Of a stretch of 5,572 nt of DNA, positions 5,151-5,572 are shown piece after piece. The number at the start of each line of letters is the position of its first letter. The stretch's first letter is position 1. Under the pieces are notes generated by a model. The model was not told where the DNA came from. It searched no databases and was given only the letters and a program-made list of their open reading frames with translations. This stretch comes from Ignavibacteria bacterium (lineage in GTDB: Bacteria > Bacteroidota > Ignavibacteria > Kapaibacteriales > UBA4661): assembly GCA_013298375.1 (NCBI GenBank), contig JAAFHM010000335.1, positions 1 to 5,572 of the forward strand, read 5' to 3'. Made by a program: the position numbers and the translations under genes.

Positions 5151-5233
5151 TTATCAAAATCTTGTAAAAAAACCGAGTCTAAACCACCACCGTTTTCTGT
5201 CACTTATCGCACGTATTCATCGTTTTTGTCCGC

Positions 5234-5572
5234 ATGAAAATCAGCCGTAAAGAAATCGAAGCACGAAAAAAGATTATCGTCAAAGCGTTCTTGAAAAATG
5301 CAGGGAACGTCAACAAACTGTGTTCGATTGCCAATATTACCCGCAAAACGTACTACGAGTGGATGAACACCGACGAGGAGTTCCGGCAGCAAATCGAAGA
5401 AGAAAACGAGGCGCTGTTGGATTATACCGAAAGCAAGCACTTTGAAAACATTATGGCGGGAAAAGAGACCAGCATCATTTTTACGCTCAAAACCAAGGGC
5501 AAGGCGCGAGGCTGGGTAGAGCAGCAGCACATCCACCATAGCGGCACGACGCAGCAACTCACAGGCGTAACC
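5234..5572 (+). CDS. Small terminase subunit-like protein (3' end beyond window)
   Basis: The 113 codons from the ATG at 5234 stay open to the window edge. The N-terminal half carries a helix-turn-helix of the kind in small terminase subunits (TerS) and phBC6A51-type phage proteins: IIVKAFLKNAGNVNKLCSIA (14-33), a turn, then NITRKTYYEWM as recognition helix, followed by NTDEEFRQQIEEENEALLDY. A second typical stretch is KETSIIFTLKTKGKARGWVE (about 76-95), then a polar tail with HIHHSG. TerS recognises the packaging start on phage DNA and loads the large subunit, which probably follows to the right. No start lies upstream in frame before a stop at 5180, so the ATG is well supported, although there is no visible Shine-Dalgarno site. 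The gene reads away from the capsid operon. Confidence 0.8.
   Translation, partial: MKISRKEIEARKKIIVKAFLKNAGNVNKLCSIANITRKTYYEWMNTDEEFRQQIEEENEALLDYTESKHFENIMAGKETSIIFTLKTKGKARGWVEQQHIHHSGTTQQLTGVT

Larger units (their letters stand above)
4996..5233. other. AT-rich intergenic stretch before the terminase gene
   Basis: About 238 bp, markedly more A+T-rich than the genes around it. Beyond the doubtful small ORF it holds a direct repeat of TGAATGAT (4993-5000 and 5005-5012), a 21-bp inverted repeat (5004-5024 and 5100-5120), a smaller inverted TTCACTT/AAGTGAA pair (5041-5047 and 5093-5099), a direct TCACTTAT pair (5042-5049 and 5200-5207) and one promoter candidate. No convincing intrinsic terminator was found. 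Confidence 0.6.

Noticed and set aside
5141..5163. Intrinsic terminator from AAGAT ... ATCTT
   Set aside because: The stem is only five A/T-rich pairs with a 13-nt loop and no T-tract follows on either strand.
5204..5557. 117-codon open frame on the minus strand
   Set aside because: It is the complement of the TerS-like gene, whose helix-turn-helix and KARGWVE pattern are clear on the plus strand.

Overview
The window is a virion-gene segment of a Mu-like tailed phage or prophage in an unidentified bacterium of moderate G+C content. The assignment rests on gene order and on recognisable Mu-type families: a gpI-like protease/scaffold, a major capsid protein, a gp35-like small protein, a DUF2190-type capsid cement protein, gp36 (DUF1320) and gp37 (DUF1834). 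No host gene, tRNA, insertion sequence or CRISPR array was seen. Several genes have clear AGGAG-type Shine-Dalgarno sites, so the host uses ordinary SD-directed initiation for at least part of this set. The sequence does not identify the host.

Positions 1-4631 are one tightly packed minus-strand operon, read right to left: protease/scaffold (4631-2997), major capsid protein (3004-2063), gp35-like protein (2047-1820), cement protein (1820-1473), gp36 (1473-1027), gp37 (1018-596), a 175-residue fibre- or appendage-like protein (591-64), and the first 15 codons of another gene (46-1). Junctions are overlaps (8 nt, or shared-base TAATG) or gaps of 4-17 nt, so this is almost certainly one late transcript that builds the prohead, matures it, and makes the connector and start of the tail. 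A perfect AGGAGG site inside the protease gene precedes an in-frame ATG at 3680, which suggests a nested scaffold gene like Mu Z.

Positions 4632-4773 are a compact divergent control region. Two 24-bp arms in inverted orientation (22 of 24 matching) flank a perfect 7-1-7 palindrome. The two mismatches between the arms change together so that each arm keeps its own small dyad, as expected for a repeated operator.

Positions 4774-5572 read on the plus strand: a 73-residue protein with a probable C-terminal helix-turn-helix, a doubtful 44-codon ORF starting at an ATGA overlap, an AT-rich stretch with a 21-bp inverted repeat and a plausible promoter, and the 5' part of a small terminase subunit that runs off the window. 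The terminase gene is therefore divergent from the capsid operon. In Mu, packaging and head genes are co-directional, so this arrangement and its shared control region are the most distinctive aspects of the window.
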